Counted from the stretch's first letter, positions 33,461-45,752 are shown. The stretch: 64,000 nucleotides of DNA from Bacillus massilinigeriensis (GCF_900117315.1 NZ_LT630337.1:3944628-4008627); one strand, 5' to 3'. Notes: generated from the sequence alone by a model not told the origin. Numbers and translations are program-made.

Positions 33461-34318
33461 TTATGCTTTATTAGAAGAACCGAATTCGCGAATTTTGCCA
33501 ATAACTGTTTCTTTAATAGCTTCACGAGCTGGTCCTAAGTATTTACGTGGATCATATACTTCTGAATCTGCAGCTAATACTTCACGTACGCGTTTTGCAG
33601 AAGCAATTTGGTTTTCAGTGTTCACATTGATTTTTGCTGTTCCAAGAGATACAGCCTTTTGAATATCTTTTGTTGGAATTCCAGTACCACCATGAAGAAC
33701 TAAAGGTAGTCCTGTGATGTTTCCGATTTCTTCCATTTCCTTGAAACCTAATTTTGGTTCACCTTTGTATGGTCCGTGAACTGAACCTAGTGCTGGTGCA
33801 AGTGCATCGATGCCTGTACGTTTTACAAGATCTTCACACTCTTTTGGATCAGCGTAAACAATGCCTTCTGCAACAACATCGTCTTCTTGACCGCCAACAG
33901 TTCCTAATTCTGCTTCAACAGATACACCTTTAGAATGTGCATATTCAACTACTTTTGAAGTAATTTCGATATTTTCTTCATACGGATGATGAGATGCGTC
34001 AATCATAACAGAAGTGAAACCAGCATCAACAGCTTCTTTACATTTTTCAAAGCTAGAACCATGGTCTAAATGAATAGCAACAGGAACAGTAATATTTAAG
34101 TCTTCCATTAAACCTTCAACCATTTTTACAATTGTTTTAAAACCACTCATATAACGAGCTGCACCTTCTGATACTCCAAGGATTACAGGTGATTTTTCTT
34201 CTTCAGCAGCTTGTAGAATGGCTTGAGTGAATTCTAGATTGTTTATGTTGAATTGTCCTACAGCATACCCTTCATTTTTTGCTTTAATAAGCATTTCCTT
34301 CATAGATACTAAAGGCAT
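33461..34318 (-). CDS. fbaA: Class II fructose-1,6-bisphosphate aldolase
   Basis: Glycolytic and gluconeogenic aldol cleavage/condensation. 285 residues. Zinc ligands in [12 protein letters not shown] and [10 protein letters not shown]; catalytic Asp in HLDHG; phosphate-binding [18 protein letters not shown] precedes the ATG by 9 bases, a strong site fitting an abundant enzyme. The tagatose-bisphosphate aldolases share this fold, but the context is that of FbaA. Confidence 0.97.
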   Translation of the reverse strand: MPLVSMKEMLIKAKNEGYAVGQFNINNLEFTQAILQAAEEEKSPVILGVSEGAARYMSGFKTIVKMVEGLMEDLNITVPVAIHLDHGSSFEKCKEAVDAGFTSVMIDASHHPYEENIEITSKVVEYAHSKGVSVEAELGTVGGQEDDVVAEGIVYADPKECEDLVKRTGIDALAPALGSVHGPYKGEPKLGFKEMEEIGNITGLPLVLHGGTGIPTKDIQKAVSLGTAKINVNTENQIASAKRVREVLAADSEVYDPRKYLGPAREAIKETVIGKIREFGSSNKA

Positions 34319-34536
34319 TATATTTTTCCTCCTTCATTGATGATTGTCCTCAGGTGCAAATATTTCTAAATAAGTTTACCCTATTTGGGTAAGATTATGT
34401 AACATTTAAGATTGAAAAGAGTAGAAGACGAATCATCTAATTCATTTGTAATCATACCAAATTGAAATAGGAATTTCTATTAAACATTCCATTTTTTATG
34501 AAGTGTCATAATTTCGCTATAAAGGAAGCGCTACCA

Positions 34537-34908
34537 TTAGCTGAGGTGTACCGGTAAGTATTTTCTCACTGCTGCACGAATATCATCAATATCAAATGGT
34601 TTTGCAAAATGCGTAAGAGCACCAAGATCCTTGGCCTCCTGAATCATATCTAGTTCTCCATATGCGGTCATGATAATGACACGTATGTCTGGGTCAATCA
34701 TTTTCATTCTCTTTAATATTTCAATCCCGTCCATTCCTGGAATCTTCATATCTAGGAGGACTAAATCAGGTAAATCGGTTTTTACAATATCAAGAGCTTG
34801 TACTCCATTTGCTGCTTGAAAGGTCCTATATCCTTCCTTTTGAAGGACTTCATTAAGGAGGATACGAATGCCAAACTGATCGTCTATTATTAATATTTTC
34901 CCTTTCAT
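34537..34908 (-). CDS. spo0F: Sporulation phosphorelay response regulator Spo0F
   Basis: A single receiver domain of 123 residues with no output domain. It passes phosphate from the sporulation kinases to Spo0B. Phosphoacceptor Asp53 in [13 protein letters not shown], acidic pair Asp9-Asp10, switch Thr in VIIMTAYGE and Lys in [16 protein letters not shown] precedes the ATG. The spo0F/ywjG divergent pair is as in B. subtilis. I could not place a convincing sigma-H promoter in the 307-base divergent spacer. Confidence 0.96.
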   Translation of the reverse strand: MKGKILIIDDQFGIRILLNEVLQKEGYRTFQAANGVQALDIVKTDLPDLVLLDMKIPGMDGIEILKRMKMIDPDIRVIIMTAYGELDMIQEAKDLGALTHFAKPFDIDDIRAAVRKYLPVHLS

Positions 34909-35147
34909 TAAGCCACCTCTTCTCTATTTATAGAAATTTCCTAGATGAAAACTTTTCTATGGAGATAAACCTTATTATTCGGGTAATTCAAGCATCCTTT
35001 TCTCATATCCATTTACTTCTATTTCACCCACTGATTTTCCTGCATGCTTACAAACATTTTTTACTGTTTTCATATGATTTACTCAACGGTATTTGTGGCT
35101 TGAATTCGTATGTTCTGAAGGTCTCTTGTTTATTTCTCTTTGAGCAT

Positions 35148-35176
35148 TTTACCTTCAATCAAATTTTCTCTATAAT
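35148..35176 (+). promoter_or_regulatory. Candidate sigma-A promoter of ywjG
   Basis: TTTACC (35148-35153) and TATAAT (35171-35176), spacer 17, 40 bases before the start. Confidence 0.55.
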
Positions 35177-35215
35177 CAATGTTTAGAACAGAATGAAAAA
35201 AGGATGTGCAAAAAA

Positions 35216-35749
35216 TTGCTAAAAATGTTTACTACTCAGCTTCAGGGCTTGTTTAAGCGAATTCAGGAAAAAGAGGAAATGGCGATGGAAGACGGTGCTC
35301 GTTTACTAGCACAGGCAGCTATTGGGGAAGGTAAAATTTATATTGTTGGAATAAATGAAATGAAGGCAGTTGAAATAGAGGCTCTATACGGTGCAGAGCC
35401 ATTTAAGGGTGTCTATGAATGGCAAGGGATTGAGAGCATTTCAACCCTAACCAATGCCGACCGAGTAATTCTTATTTCCCGCTTTTCCCATGATGAACAG
35501 GCTTGTCAAATTGGGCAAGGACTATCGGATAACAATATTCCGTTTGTTTCTATTTCTAGTGAAATCTCTTCTGACCAATCGAGTTTGGTCCAGCTAGCGG
35601 ATGTTCATATTGATTTACGACTAACCAAGGGGCTTTTACCAAATAATGAAGGCAATCGATATGGCTTCCCTTCATCCATGGCCGCACTTTTTGCTTATTA
35701 TGCTCTAAAATATACTTTGGAGGAAATTTTGGAGGAATATGAGGATTAA
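35216..35749 (+). CDS. ywjG: DUF2529 family protein YwjG
   Basis: 177 residues, cytosolic, unknown function. The fold looks like a SIS-type sugar-phosphate-binding domain by its pattern (LLAQAAIGEGKIYIVGINEMKAVE, RVILISRFSHDEQACQIGQGLSDNNIPFVSISSE), but this is inference. A TTG start at 35216 gives MLKMFTTQLQG, which aligns with the B. subtilis start and has AAAGGATG upstream; the ATG at 35204 is too close to any ribosome binding site. It lies divergent from spo0F. Confidence 0.85.
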   Translation: MLKMFTTQLQGLFKRIQEKEEMAMEDGARLLAQAAIGEGKIYIVGINEMKAVEIEALYGAEPFKGVYEWQGIESISTLTNADRVILISRFSHDEQACQIGQGLSDNNIPFVSISSEISSDQSSLVQLADVHIDLRLTKGLLPNNEGNRYGFPSSMAALFAYYALKYTLEEILEEYED

Positions 35750-35812
35750 ATGTTATCAGGCTAGATAACTGTGGAATTTGGCTTGTGAAATACTGGTGTT
35801 TTGGGAATTCAC

Positions 35813-36050
35813 TTACGGACACTGGTTCCGTTATTTCAGTTTTTAGGCATGGAATTTTGAGTTCTACGGACTCTCCTTCCGTTATTTAATTCATTTGACG
35901 TGTTTTTTCTGTTATTTTCAACCAATAGTGGATTCCCTGTCCGTTACTTTCCCTTATTTGCCTGTTTTTATTAATTTAGCGAATCCTGTGTCCGTTATAG
36001 TTCCACCTGGTTTATCCTTAATTCCTTTACGGACACCGGTTCCGTTATTA
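35813..36050. repeat. Dispersed TCCGTTATT / ACGGACAC repeat region
   Basis: TCCGTTA starts at 35827, 35878, 35940, 35991 and 36041, with TCTGTTA at 35908; steps are about 50 or 30 bases. Two units have the dyad ACGGAC-ACYGGT-TCCGT (35815-35831 and 36030-36045). The whole 35750-36150 spacer between convergent ywjG and pyrG contains no gene. Confidence 0.7.
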
Positions 36051-36152
36051 CTAGACTCGAGATTAATACATCTCCTTAACTGGCGCTAGTTCCAATATTT
36101 ACCATTATCATTTTTCAGCTATCAATGACTTGAGAGCCAATAAAATGATAGG

Positions 36153-36260
36153 AAAAAGGCTGTCCCATAAGTCGTCTAGCACCACTAAACTTCTATATCA
36201 CCTTGATACTAGATATAGTGCTTGGGTGCCTGGCAACTTCACTTTTGGGTCAGCCTTTTT
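36153..36260. repeat. 108-bp foldback element at the pyrG 3' end
   Basis: AAAAAGGCTGTCCCATAAGT (36153-36172) and its near complement ACTTTTGGGTCAGCCTTTTT (36241-36260) close a structure with inner GCACC/GGGTGC and CTATATC/GATATAG stems. It can serve as the bidirectional terminator of pyrG and ywjG, because both ends give T-runs. Its size and terminal repeats also resemble a miniature inverted-repeat element. Confidence 0.75.
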
Positions 36261-36268
36261 ATTTACTG

Positions 36269-37885
<1,617 letters not shown>

Positions 37886-37990
37886 TTAGATACAGTTTGC
37901 ACAATTGGTCACTATTTAAAATAAAGACTATTGTTAAAATAATAGTTTGGTTAGGGGGTAGCAATAAAAATTATTCCGTTAACCTTTTGT

Positions 37991-38113
37991 AAAAAAAAAC
38001 AAAAACGCCCTCTTACTTTTCAGTAAGGGAGCGCTATTTTAGCGTATTATCATTATCGTTCCTTTTTTAAGGAGCCCAAAAATTATTTTACAAGCATAAA
38101 AATTAAAAGTCAA
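37991..38113 (-). promoter_or_regulatory. pyrG promoter and CTP-responsive attenuator
   Basis: On the minus strand TTGACT (38113-38108), a 17-base spacer and TAAAAT (38090-38085) are followed 7 bases later by GGGCTCC (38077-38071). The terminator is CGCTCCCTTACTG/CAGTAAGAGGGCG (38033-38006) with a long T-tract to 37991. This is the arrangement known from B. subtilis pyrG: at low CTP the polymerase stutters and adds extra G at the GGG start, and the poly-G pairs with the CUCCCUU of the terminator stem, allowing read-through. Confidence 0.85.
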
Positions 38114-38123
38114 GATGATTCAA

Positions 38124-38675
38124 TTATCGATCTTCATCTTCCTCATCTAAATCCAGTTCCTCATCGTCAAGGTCTTCATCATCTAAATCAAACTCATCTT
38201 CTTCTAATAGATCTTCATCTTCATCTTCTTCATCTAAATCATCTGTTAGAAGGTCATCATCACTATCTTCTTCATCATCAAACTCTTCAGTTTCATCTAT
38301 ATCAAGCTCTTCTTCATCAAGATCATCAAAGTCTTCCACTTGTTCTTCTTCATCTTCAACAACCTTTTTCGCCTTTTTCTTCTTCGATTTTACAGGAGCA
38401 ACAACTTCATCTTCTATTTGATCTACTGGATACCAAACACGAAGGCCCCAACGATTTTCCCCTAACGCGATGAAGCGACCGTCTATATTTAAATCCGTAT
38501 AAAACTGTGCGATTTTTGCTCTGACTTCCTCATCGGAAAGATTAAGGATTTTCTTTATTTCCTCCATAATCTCACTAAAAGAGACCGGCTGCTTATTCCC
38601 CTCTAGCATTTCATAGCAAATTTCGATAAAAGACATTTCTTGCAACTGTTCCGTTGAGTACTTTTCCAAACTCAT
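38124..38675 (-). CDS. rpoE: RNA polymerase delta subunit
   Basis: A Gram-positive-specific RNA polymerase subunit that raises specificity and helps recycling. 183 residues: a folded N-terminal HARE-HTH-like domain (about 1-95) and a disordered C-terminus made almost wholly of Asp and Glu after a lysine cluster (KSKKKKAKK). Start 38675 (MSLEKYSTEQLQEMS) with AAAGGAAG upstream; the frame is open 84 bases further without support. The pyrG promoter begins 11 bases after its stop and no separate terminator is seen. Confidence 0.96.
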   Translation of the reverse strand: MSLEKYSTEQLQEMSFIEICYEMLEGNKQPVSFSEIMEEIKKILNLSDEEVRAKIAQFYTDLNIDGRFIALGENRWGLRVWYPVDQIEDEVVAPVKSKKKKAKKVVEDEEEQVEDFDDLDEEELDIDETEEFDDEEDSDDDLLTDDLDEEDEDEDLLEEDEFDLDDEDLDDEELDLDEEDEDR

Positions 38676-38823
38676 TATGGCACTTCCTTTCTCAAGACAC
38701 TCCTCGAACGAACATATAAATGTAATACTCTCATTTCTTGCTAAAATAAATTTATCCATGATTGCATATTCTTCATTATAAACAAAAAATTGGGGTTTAT
38801 GCTAGTTCTATCTATTGTTTCAC

Positions 38824-39054
38824 TTACTTTTTTCCGAGTTCTTTTTTGTTTGCTATTCTCCAATATTTTCGGCCGATGCGATTCTCTTTTTCACGATATG
38901 CATATTTGAAACGTTGATTCCATGCTAAGGAAAAGAAGAATACAGACAATATTAAAAAACCAATTGCACCTAGCTGCCGTTGATATAGGTAGTAGGTCGC
39001 GATTATGAGGCCTACGAAAGCTGCAAAAAGAAATAAACGTTTCACCCTTCTCAC
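38824..39054 (-). CDS. Small membrane protein, unknown function
   Basis: 76 residues with two predicted transmembrane helices (about 7-23 and 28-45) and a basic C-terminal tail (RFKYAYREKENRIGRKYWRIANKKELGKK), probably cytosolic. GTG start; a second GTG three codons in is equally possible, with AGGAAG upstream. No family is recognised. It stands alone between icmF and rpoE. Confidence 0.6.
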   Translation of the reverse strand: MRRVKRLFLFAAFVGLIIATYYLYQRQLGAIGFLILSVFFFSLAWNQRFKYAYREKENRIGRKYWRIANKKELGKK

Positions 39055-39229
39055 TTCCTAAATAGGTTCAAAAAAGTTTAAGTATGCTTACGTGTTTATG
39101 TATATCAGCCTTTATTGGCAATTGAACCCTTCATTCTTATTTTGATTATACAGGAATTAGAGAAAAAAATGATTACTTTAATCATATTTCACTTTAAAAA
39201 TAGTTGATATGAAATTATTCCCCTAAAGT

Positions 39230-39299
39230 AGTTTGGTCAGATGTCTTCAATCTGAATCAGGAAAGACCTGATATTAGATTAAGGAAATCTGACCAACTC
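39230..39299. terminator. 70-base foldback hairpin after icmF
   Basis: TTGGTCAGAT (39233-39242) pairs with ATCTGACCAA (39287-39296), continued inwards by CTTCAATCT/AGATTAAG and ATCAGG/CCTGAT, giving one extended stem. It lies 7 bases after the icmF stop and probably ends this operon, but the T-rich flank is on the + strand side. Confidence 0.6.
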
Positions 39300-39305
39300 T
39301 ATTTT

Positions 39306-42300
39306 TTACATATTTCTTCTATATTGGCCTCCTACTTCATATAGGGCCCTTGTTATTTGACCTAGACTTGCAACTTTCACTGTTTCCATTAATTCTGCAA
39401 AAATATTGCCCCCATGGATAGCTGTTTCCTTTAGTTGATTGAGCGCTCCTGTTGCTTTGTCCTTGTTACTTGTTTGAAATGCTCGCAAGTTGTGGATTTG
39501 AAGCTCTTTTTCTTCCTTCGTTGCTCGAGCTAGCTCCATATTATCAACAGCCTCTTCTGATGGTGGGTTTGGGTTTAAGTAGGTGTTCACTCCGATGATA
39601 GGTAGCTCACCAGTGTGTTTCTTCATTTCATAGTACATGGATTCATCTTGAATTTTTCCCCGTTGATATTGCGTTTCCATTGCACCTAGTACCCCACCAC
39701 GGTCATTGATGCGATCAAATTCCTGTAATACCGCCTCCTCTACTAAATCAGTTAGCTCTTCAATAATGAAGGATCCTTGAAGAGGATTCTCATTTTTTGT
39801 TAAACCGTGCTCTTTTGTAATAATCATTTGAATCGCCATCGCCCGTCTGACTGATTCCTCTGTTGGTGTCGTAATCGCTTCATCATATGCATTTGTATGA
39901 AGAGAATTACAATTATCATGAAGGGCCATAAGCGCCTGTAAGGTCGTTCGAATATCATTAAAGTCTATTTCCTGAGCATGGAGTGAACGCCCAGAGGTCT
40001 GAATATGATATTTAAGCTTTTGACTGCGTTCATTCGCTCCATATTTCTCTCTCATGACTGTCGCCCATATGCGGCGTGCCACACGCCCGATAACCGTATA
40101 TTCTGGGTCCAGCCCATTGGAGAAGAAGAATGAAAGATTTGGTGCAAAATCATCAATATGCATTCCTCTGCTTAAATAATATTCCACATAGGTAAAGCCA
40201 TTAGATAGGGTAAAAGCCAGCTGAGAAATTGGGTTCGCTCCCGCTTCTGCAATATGGTAGCCGGAAATAGATACCGAATAATAGTTTCGCACCTTGTGGT
40301 CGATAAAGTACTGCTGAATATCTCCCATCATTCTTAAGGCAAATTCCGTTGAAAAGATACAGGTATTTTGCCCTTGGTCCTCTTTTAAAATATCTGCTTG
40401 CACCGTTCCTCTTGCCGTTTGCAGTGTAAAAGCCTTTACTTCCTCGAACTCTGCATCAGATAGGCTTCTTCCTAATTCCTTTTCCTTCTTTTCTACCTGC
40501 TGTTCAATGGCTGTATTCATAAACATAGCAAGAATAATCGGTGCAGGTCCGTTAATGGTCATAGAAACTGAGGTTGACGGATGACATAAGTCAAAGCCCT
40601 TGTATAGCTTTTTCATATCCTCAAGGGTACAAATGCTAACTCCGCTTTCCCCTACCTTCCCATAGATGTCGGGACGATAATCTGGGTCTTCACCATACAG
40701 TGTAACAGAATCAAATGCTGTGCTTAAACGTTTCGCCGGGTCATCCTTTGACAGGTAATGAAAGCGACGGTTCGTTCTTTCTGGTGTTCCTTCTCCTGCA
40801 AACTGACGCTTTGGATCTTCTCCCTCACGTTTAAAAGGAAATACACCTGCCGTATAAGGATACTCTCCAGGGACATTTTCCTTGTATACCCATTTTAGAA
40901 TTTCACCATAGTCCTCATATTTTGGTAAAGATACCTTAGGGATATGAAGCCCTGATAAGCTTTTTGTTTTTAAGACCGTGACGATTTCCTTGTCGCGAAT
41001 TTTCGTAACAAACTGATTCGCATTGTATTTTGCTTTTCTTTCTTCCCAGGTTTGTAAAATTTGCTTAGATTCTGGTGTAAGCTGAGCTTCTATCTCTTTC
41101 TTTATTGCATTAAGTGAGGCTAATACTTCCTCATTTGCTTCTCTTCCTTTAACTGCTTCGATGGCACCTTCAAGCTGGAATAGTTTTCGTGCGGTTTGAA
41201 CTTGTTGATTGGCTTTTTTATGATAGTTTCTAACGGTATCAGAAATCTCTCTTAAATAGTAGCGACGTTCATTGGGGATAATGACATTTTGTTTTTCTAC
41301 TTGGGTATGTTTACTAAAGGTTGTTGACCAGTTGGTTCCGGTCTTTTCATTGATTTTTTCAATTAATGCAGCAAATAGGGCGTTTGTTCCTGGGTCGTTA
41401 AATTGACTGGCAATTGTCCCGTAGACTGGCATGTTCTCATATTCCTGATCAAATATGGCTCGGCTTCGCTGATATTGCTTTTGCACTTGGCGTCTGGCAT
41501 CCTCTGAACCCTTCCGCTCAAATTTATTGATAACAATGAGGTCAGCAAAATCAATCATGTCTATTTTCTCTAACTGTGAAGGGGCACCGAATTCACTTGT
41601 CATTACGTACATGGAAAGGTCACAGATTTCTGTAATCTCTGCATCTCCTTGACCGATACCGCTTGTTTCCACAAGAATTAGATCAAAACCTGCTGCCTTA
41701 GTTACTGTAATTGCATCTTTGATTGCTAGACTTAACTCATTTTTTGATTTTCTTGTAGCTAAGCTTCTCATATAAACGCGAGGTGAAAAGATGGCATTCA
41801 TTCGGATGCGGTCTCCGAGAAGAGCGCCACCTGTTTTTTGTTTCGTTGGGTCAACAGAAAGAATCGCTACTCTCTTTTCAGGAATTTCATTTAGAAAACG
41901 ACGGATCAATTCATCAGTTAGAGAGCTTTTTCCTGCTCCACCTGTACCGGTGATACCGATGACTGGAACTGATTTTTCTAAGCTCTTTATTTTTCCTAAG
42001 ATTGTTTCAACCGCTGCTGCTTCCTCTTGTAAAACCTCGGTATGATTTTCGGCAAGTGAGATGAGCTTGGCAATCGCATTAACTTCTCCCTTTGGAAGTC
42101 TGGCAATATGCTCTGATGCTTCTCCGGAAATGGTTGGATGATCACATCGTTCAAGCATAATATTGATCATTCCTTGGAGACCAAGTGTTCTTCCATCCTC
42201 TGGTGAAAAAATCCTTGCGATGCCATAATCATGAAGCTCTTTAATTTCCCTTGGGATGATTACACCGCCACCGCCGCCAAAAATTAGAATATCCGGTGCA

Positions 42301-42572
42301 CCTTTTTCTTTTAATAAATCATACATGTATTTGAAGTATTCAACATGTCCGCCTTGATAGGATGAGATGGCAATTCCTTGCACATCCTCTTGAATGGCTG
42401 CATTGACTACTTCCTCGACAGAACGATTGTGGCCTAAATGAATCACTTCCGCTCCACTTGCTTGCAGTATTCTTCTCATAATATTAATAGAGGCATCATG
42501 CCCGTCAAAGAGACTTGAAGCAGTGACAAAACGAATATGATGCTTCGGTTTATATACTTGTACTTGGTCCAT
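39306..42572 (-). CDS. icmF: Fused isobutyryl-CoA mutase with G-protein chaperone (IcmF)
   Basis: 1088 residues. Coenzyme B12 enzyme that interconverts isobutyryl-CoA and n-butyryl-CoA (and in some homologues isovaleryl/pivalyl-CoA). Order: B12-binding domain (DGHDASIN, axial-ligand His25; GGGGGVIIP), a MeaB-like GTPase chaperone (P-loop GTGGAGKSS near 210; [13 protein letters not shown]), then the large mutase barrel (about 560-1088; [27 protein letters not shown]). All three modules are intact. GGGGGAA precedes the ATG. As the last gene of the thl-hbd-acd-acd-tetR-icmF unit it could feed branched acyl-CoA into beta-oxidation. It is absent from B. subtilis as far as I recall. Confidence 0.95.
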   Translation of the reverse strand: MDQVQVYKPKHHIRFVTASSLFDGHDASINIMRRILQASGAEVIHLGHNRSVEEVVNAAIQEDVQGIAISSYQGGHVEYFKYMYDLLKEKGAPDILIFGGGGGVIIPREIKELHDYGIARIFSPEDGRTLGLQGMINIMLERCDHPTISGEASEHIARLPKGEVNAIAKLISLAENHTEVLQEEAAAVETILGKIKSLEKSVPVIGITGTGGAGKSSLTDELIRRFLNEIPEKRVAILSVDPTKQKTGGALLGDRIRMNAIFSPRVYMRSLATRKSKNELSLAIKDAITVTKAAGFDLILVETSGIGQGDAEITEICDLSMYVMTSEFGAPSQLEKIDMIDFADLIVINKFERKGSEDARRQVQKQYQRSRAIFDQEYENMPVYGTIASQFNDPGTNALFAALIEKINEKTGTNWSTTFSKHTQVEKQNVIIPNERRYYLREISDTVRNYHKKANQQVQTARKLFQLEGAIEAVKGREANEEVLASLNAIKKEIEAQLTPESKQILQTWEERKAKYNANQFVTKIRDKEIVTVLKTKSLSGLHIPKVSLPKYEDYGEILKWVYKENVPGEYPYTAGVFPFKREGEDPKRQFAGEGTPERTNRRFHYLSKDDPAKRLSTAFDSVTLYGEDPDYRPDIYGKVGESGVSICTLEDMKKLYKGFDLCHPSTSVSMTINGPAPIILAMFMNTAIEQQVEKKEKELGRSLSDAEFEEVKAFTLQTARGTVQADILKEDQGQNTCIFSTEFALRMMGDIQQYFIDHKVRNYYSVSISGYHIAEAGANPISQLAFTLSNGFTYVEYYLSRGMHIDDFAPNLSFFFSNGLDPEYTVIGRVARRIWATVMREKYGANERSQKLKYHIQTSGRSLHAQEIDFNDIRTTLQALMALHDNCNSLHTNAYDEAITTPTEESVRRAMAIQMIITKEHGLTKNENPLQGSFIIEELTDLVEEAVLQEFDRINDRGGVLGAMETQYQRGKIQDESMYYEMKKHTGELPIIGVNTYLNPNPPSEEAVDNMELARATKEEKELQIHNLRAFQTSNKDKATGALNQLKETAIHGGNIFAELMETVKVASLGQITRALYEVGGQYRRNM

Positions 42573-42633
42573 AATTTTCCCCCTATCCCCTAATCATTCT
42601 ATAGTTAACGTAAAACCCATGAATATAGTGATT

Positions 42634-43251
42634 TTACTTTATACCTTTAATTATCAAATCCGTTTGAAGCTCAATGTATTCTTCTAGTGTATATATTTTT
42701 TGAAGATACCAACGTCTAAAGCTCCACATTTGACCTTGGACAAAAATATTATGTGCAAGCATTTTTACTTGTGTTTCTGTTAATTGCAATTCTCCATTCT
42801 CGACACAAACCCGGATTAGCTTCTCAAACATCGCAACCATTTGCATTTCCTTTTTGAGAACATATGGAAGAGCGTCTTTAGTAAGGGATTTGGCCTCTTG
42901 ATACATGACTAGTACCTCATCCTGCATTTCATCGACGATTCGGAAATAATCAGAAATCCCCTGCTTTAAGCTATCAAGCGTTCCATGATTCGTATTTATA
43001 TCCTTTTGCAGCCGCTCGCGAACTTCATCATAAATCGAATCACAAACAAGGTAGAGAACATCCTCTTTTTTGCGGATATATTCATATAGCGTTCCTATGC
43101 TAAATCCTGAGGCCTTCGCAATTTCTCTCGTTGTCGTCCGATGAAACCCCTTTTGTTTGAAAAGGGTGATTGCCCCTTTAATCATTTGATTTCGCCGCAT
43201 CTTTACTAGTCGTTCATCCTTAACTGACGCATGAACTTCACGTTTTTCCAT
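42634..43251 (-). CDS. fadR: TetR family regulator, FadR-like
   Basis: 205 residues: an N-terminal helix-turn-helix (MIKGAITLFKQKGFHRTTTREIAKASGFSIGTLYEYIRKKEDVLYLV) and an all-helical ligand domain. Its position inside a fatty-acid degradation operon, together with FadR-type operators at both promoters of the region, makes it the likely acyl-CoA-responsive repressor. Start 43251 (MEKREVHASVKDER) with AAGGGGGA upstream; a longer frame to 43320 runs through a repeat and is rejected. The gene symbol is by analogy with the B. subtilis regulator, so it is tentative. Confidence 0.75.
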   Translation of the reverse strand: MEKREVHASVKDERLVKMRRNQMIKGAITLFKQKGFHRTTTREIAKASGFSIGTLYEYIRKKEDVLYLVCDSIYDEVRERLQKDINTNHGTLDSLKQGISDYFRIVDEMQDEVLVMYQEAKSLTKDALPYVLKKEMQMVAMFEKLIRVCVENGELQLTETQVKMLAHNIFVQGQMWSFRRWYLQKIYTLEEYIELQTDLIIKGIK

Positions 43252-43266
43252 GTAATCCCCCTTTAG

Positions 43267-43334
43267 GGTGACAGGCACCATCCATTTATTACCAGTTGCC
43301 CCGGGTGGGCAGTTGTCCACGAGGGGTAACTGGT
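43267..43334. repeat. Half copy of the GGTGACAGGCACCATCC element plus a hairpin
   Basis: GGTGACAGGCACCATCC (43267-43283) matches the left arm of the element at 22911, without a right arm. Next to it ACCAGTTGCCCC (43291-43302) pairs with GGGGTAACTGGT (43323-43334). The hairpin sits between acd and fadR and may modulate read-through to fadR-icmF; there is no T-tract. Confidence 0.65.
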
Positions 43335-43346
43335 TTATTTTATTTG

Positions 43347-44489
43347 TTATTTTGTTAGCATTCTTGAGATAACGAGGCGTTGAATTTCTTGTGTACCTTC
43401 GTAGATTTGGGTGATTTTTGCATCACGCATAAATCTTTCTACTGGGTAGTCTTTTGTATATCCATATCCACCAAAGACTTGGACTGCTTCTGTTGTCACC
43501 TTCATTGCTGTATCTCCAGCAAATAATTTTGACATGGCAGATTCTTTACCATATGGAAGACCATTTGATTCTAACCATGCTGCTTGGTAGGTTAATAGTC
43601 TTGCAGCTTCAACATTCGTTGCCATATCAGCAAGCTTAAATCCAATTCCTTGTTGTGCAGCAATTGGTTTACCAAATTGAACCCTTTCCTTTGCATAATC
43701 AACTGCAGCATCTAGGGCACCTTGAGCAATACCAACAGCTTGTGCAGCAATTCCGTTACGTCCACCATCAAGGGTCATCATCGCAATTTTGAAGCCTTCC
43801 CCTACTTTACCAAGGACATTTTCTACTGGAACGATACAGTTATCAAAGATAATTTCAGTTGTAGGTGATGAACGAATGCCTAGTTTCTTTTCTTTTTTCC
43901 CAACGGAGAAGCCAGGGAAGTCTGATTCAACGATAAATGCCGTTTGACCCCCTCTTGTTCCTTTTTCTGCGTCAGTAGTAGCAAAAACGACATAGGTTTC
44001 AGCCGCTCCACCATTTGTGATAAAGATTTTTGAACCGTTAAGTACATAATGATCTCCATCAAGACGTGCAGTCGTTTTCATACCACCGGCGTCCGAGCCG
44101 CTTCCTGGTTCTGTTAAGCAGTAAGCACCGATTTTTTCACCTTGTGCCATAGGGCGAAGGTATTTTTGTTTTTGTTCCTCGTTACCGAACTTGTAAATTG
44201 GCCATCCAGCTAAAGACGTATGGGCAGATAGCATAACTCCTACTGATGCGTCTACTCTTGATAATTCTTCAACAGCAATACAATAGGCTAAGAAATCACT
44301 TCCAATGCCGCCGTATTCCTCAGGCCATGGAATCCCTGTTAAGCCTAGCTCTGCCATTTTGTCAAAAATTCCTCGGTCAAAGCGTGCTTCCTCGTCACGC
44401 TCTGCAGCGGTTGGAGCTACTTCATTTTTCGCGAAGTCGCGAACCATTTTTCTAATCATTTCGTGTTCTTCCGTTAGTTGAAAGTTCAT
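43347..44489 (-). CDS. Acyl-CoA dehydrogenase (second copy)
   Basis: FAD enzyme for the first oxidation of beta-oxidation. 380 residues. Contains [19 protein letters not shown] (FAD/substrate loop) and the C-terminal [41 protein letters not shown] with the catalytic Glu (IYEGT). 61% or so similar by eye to the next gene, suggesting an old duplication with different chain-length or branching preference. Start 44489 with GGGAGGAAG upstream. Substrate range cannot be read from sequence. Confidence 0.93.
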   Translation of the reverse strand: MNFQLTEEHEMIRKMVRDFAKNEVAPTAAERDEEARFDRGIFDKMAELGLTGIPWPEEYGGIGSDFLAYCIAVEELSRVDASVGVMLSAHTSLAGWPIYKFGNEEQKQKYLRPMAQGEKIGAYCLTEPGSGSDAGGMKTTARLDGDHYVLNGSKIFITNGGAAETYVVFATTDAEKGTRGGQTAFIVESDFPGFSVGKKEKKLGIRSSPTTEIIFDNCIVPVENVLGKVGEGFKIAMMTLDGGRNGIAAQAVGIAQGALDAAVDYAKERVQFGKPIAAQQGIGFKLADMATNVEAARLLTYQAAWLESNGLPYGKESAMSKLFAGDTAMKVTTEAVQVFGGYGYTKDYPVERFMRDAKITQIYEGTQEIQRLVISRMLTK

Positions 44490-44568
44490 TTCTGCTTCCT
44501 CCCATGTTTGAAACATTATTTTATTTAAATTAGAGATTTTCGTTAACCTAAAAACCCCTAATCATAAG

Positions 44569-45699
44569 CTACAATTGTTTACTGATTACGATTCTTTGAA
44601 TTTCACTTGTTCCCTCATAGATTTCAGTGATTTTTGCATCGCGGAAAAAGCGCTCAACTGGGTATTCCTCGGTATAGCCATACCCGCCTAAAACTTGAAT
44701 CGCTTCCGTCGTAACCTCAACTGCTGTTTTCGAAGCATATAGTTTTGCCATAGAGGCTTCCTTACCACAGCGAAGACCTTTCATTCTCATATCAGCTGCC
44801 TGGTAGATTAATAGTTTAGCTGCCTCGATATTAGTTGCCATGTCTGCAAGCTTAAATCCAATCCCCTGTTGAGATGCAATCGGCTTCCCAAATTGATGCC
44901 TTTCCTTTGCGTATGCCACAGCGGCTTCAAAGGCCGCTTCAGCAATTCCCAAAGCTTGAGCAGCGATTCCAATGCGCCCTACATCAAGGTTACTCATGGC
45001 AATTTTGAACCCTTCCCCTTCATTTCCAAGAAGGTTTTCCTTAGGAATCCGCATATCCTCAAAGGTTAATTGTAGGGTTCTTGAACCATGGAGCCCCATT
45101 TTATGCTCATCCTTTCCAAAAATAAGCCCCGGTGTCCCCTTTTCCACGATAAAAGCGGAGATACCCTTTGAGCCAGCCTCTGGATTGGTTTTGGCAAAGA
45201 CAATATAAACATCGGCTTCCCCACCATTTGTTATAAAAACCTTAGAACCGTTTATCACATAATGGTCTCCATGTAGTACTGCTTTTGTTTTCAAGCTTCC
45301 TGCATCTGATCCAGCGCTCGGTTCAGTGAGGCAAAAGGCACCAAGGAATTCACCCGACGCTAATTTTGGAACATATTTTTGCTTCTGTTCTTCTGTCCCG
45401 AAGTAGACAATTGGATTCGTTCCAACGGATGTATGAACAGATAAAATTACCCCAATGGTCGCGCTGACCTTAGAAATTTCATGAATTGCGAGTATATAGG
45501 AGATAAAGTCCATCTCGGATCCTCCATACTGCTCAGGAATTGGGATTCCCATTAGGCCAAGCTCCCCCATTTTCTTAAGAATTTCACGTGGAAACTCTCC
45601 CTGCTCCATTTTTTCAACAAATGGGGCTATTTCGTTTTGGGCAAACTCTTGGACCATTTTTTTCATCATCTTTTGTTCTTCTGTAAGATGTAGATTCAT
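44569..45699 (-). CDS. acdA: Acyl-CoA dehydrogenase (first copy)
   Basis: 376 residues. FCLTEPSAGSDAGSLKTKA, NLDVGRIGIAAQALGIAEAAFEAAVAYAKERHQFG and IQVLGGYGYTEEYPVERFFRDAKITEIYEGTSEIQRIVISK are intact, with the catalytic Glu in IYEGT. Close to short-chain AcdA of B. subtilis by pattern. Electrons go to ETF, whose genes are not in the window. GGAGGGGAG precedes the ATG. 53 bases after hbd. Confidence 0.93.
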   Translation of the reverse strand: MNLHLTEEQKMMKKMVQEFAQNEIAPFVEKMEQGEFPREILKKMGELGLMGIPIPEQYGGSEMDFISYILAIHEISKVSATIGVILSVHTSVGTNPIVYFGTEEQKQKYVPKLASGEFLGAFCLTEPSAGSDAGSLKTKAVLHGDHYVINGSKVFITNGGEADVYIVFAKTNPEAGSKGISAFIVEKGTPGLIFGKDEHKMGLHGSRTLQLTFEDMRIPKENLLGNEGEGFKIAMSNLDVGRIGIAAQALGIAEAAFEAAVAYAKERHQFGKPIASQQGIGFKLADMATNIEAAKLLIYQAADMRMKGLRCGKEASMAKLYASKTAVEVTTEAIQVLGGYGYTEEYPVERFFRDAKITEIYEGTSEIQRIVISKQL

Positions 45700-45752
45700 A
45701 TCTCCCCTCCAGTTGTATCATCGGTTTTCGCTCTATTGATTGTGTCAAAAGG

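Noticed and set aside
43252-43320. Longer N-terminus for the TetR regulator
   Set aside because: The extra 23 codons run through a repeat element and a hairpin, whereas ATG 43251 has AAGGGGGA at correct spacing and starts just before the helix-turn-helix domain.
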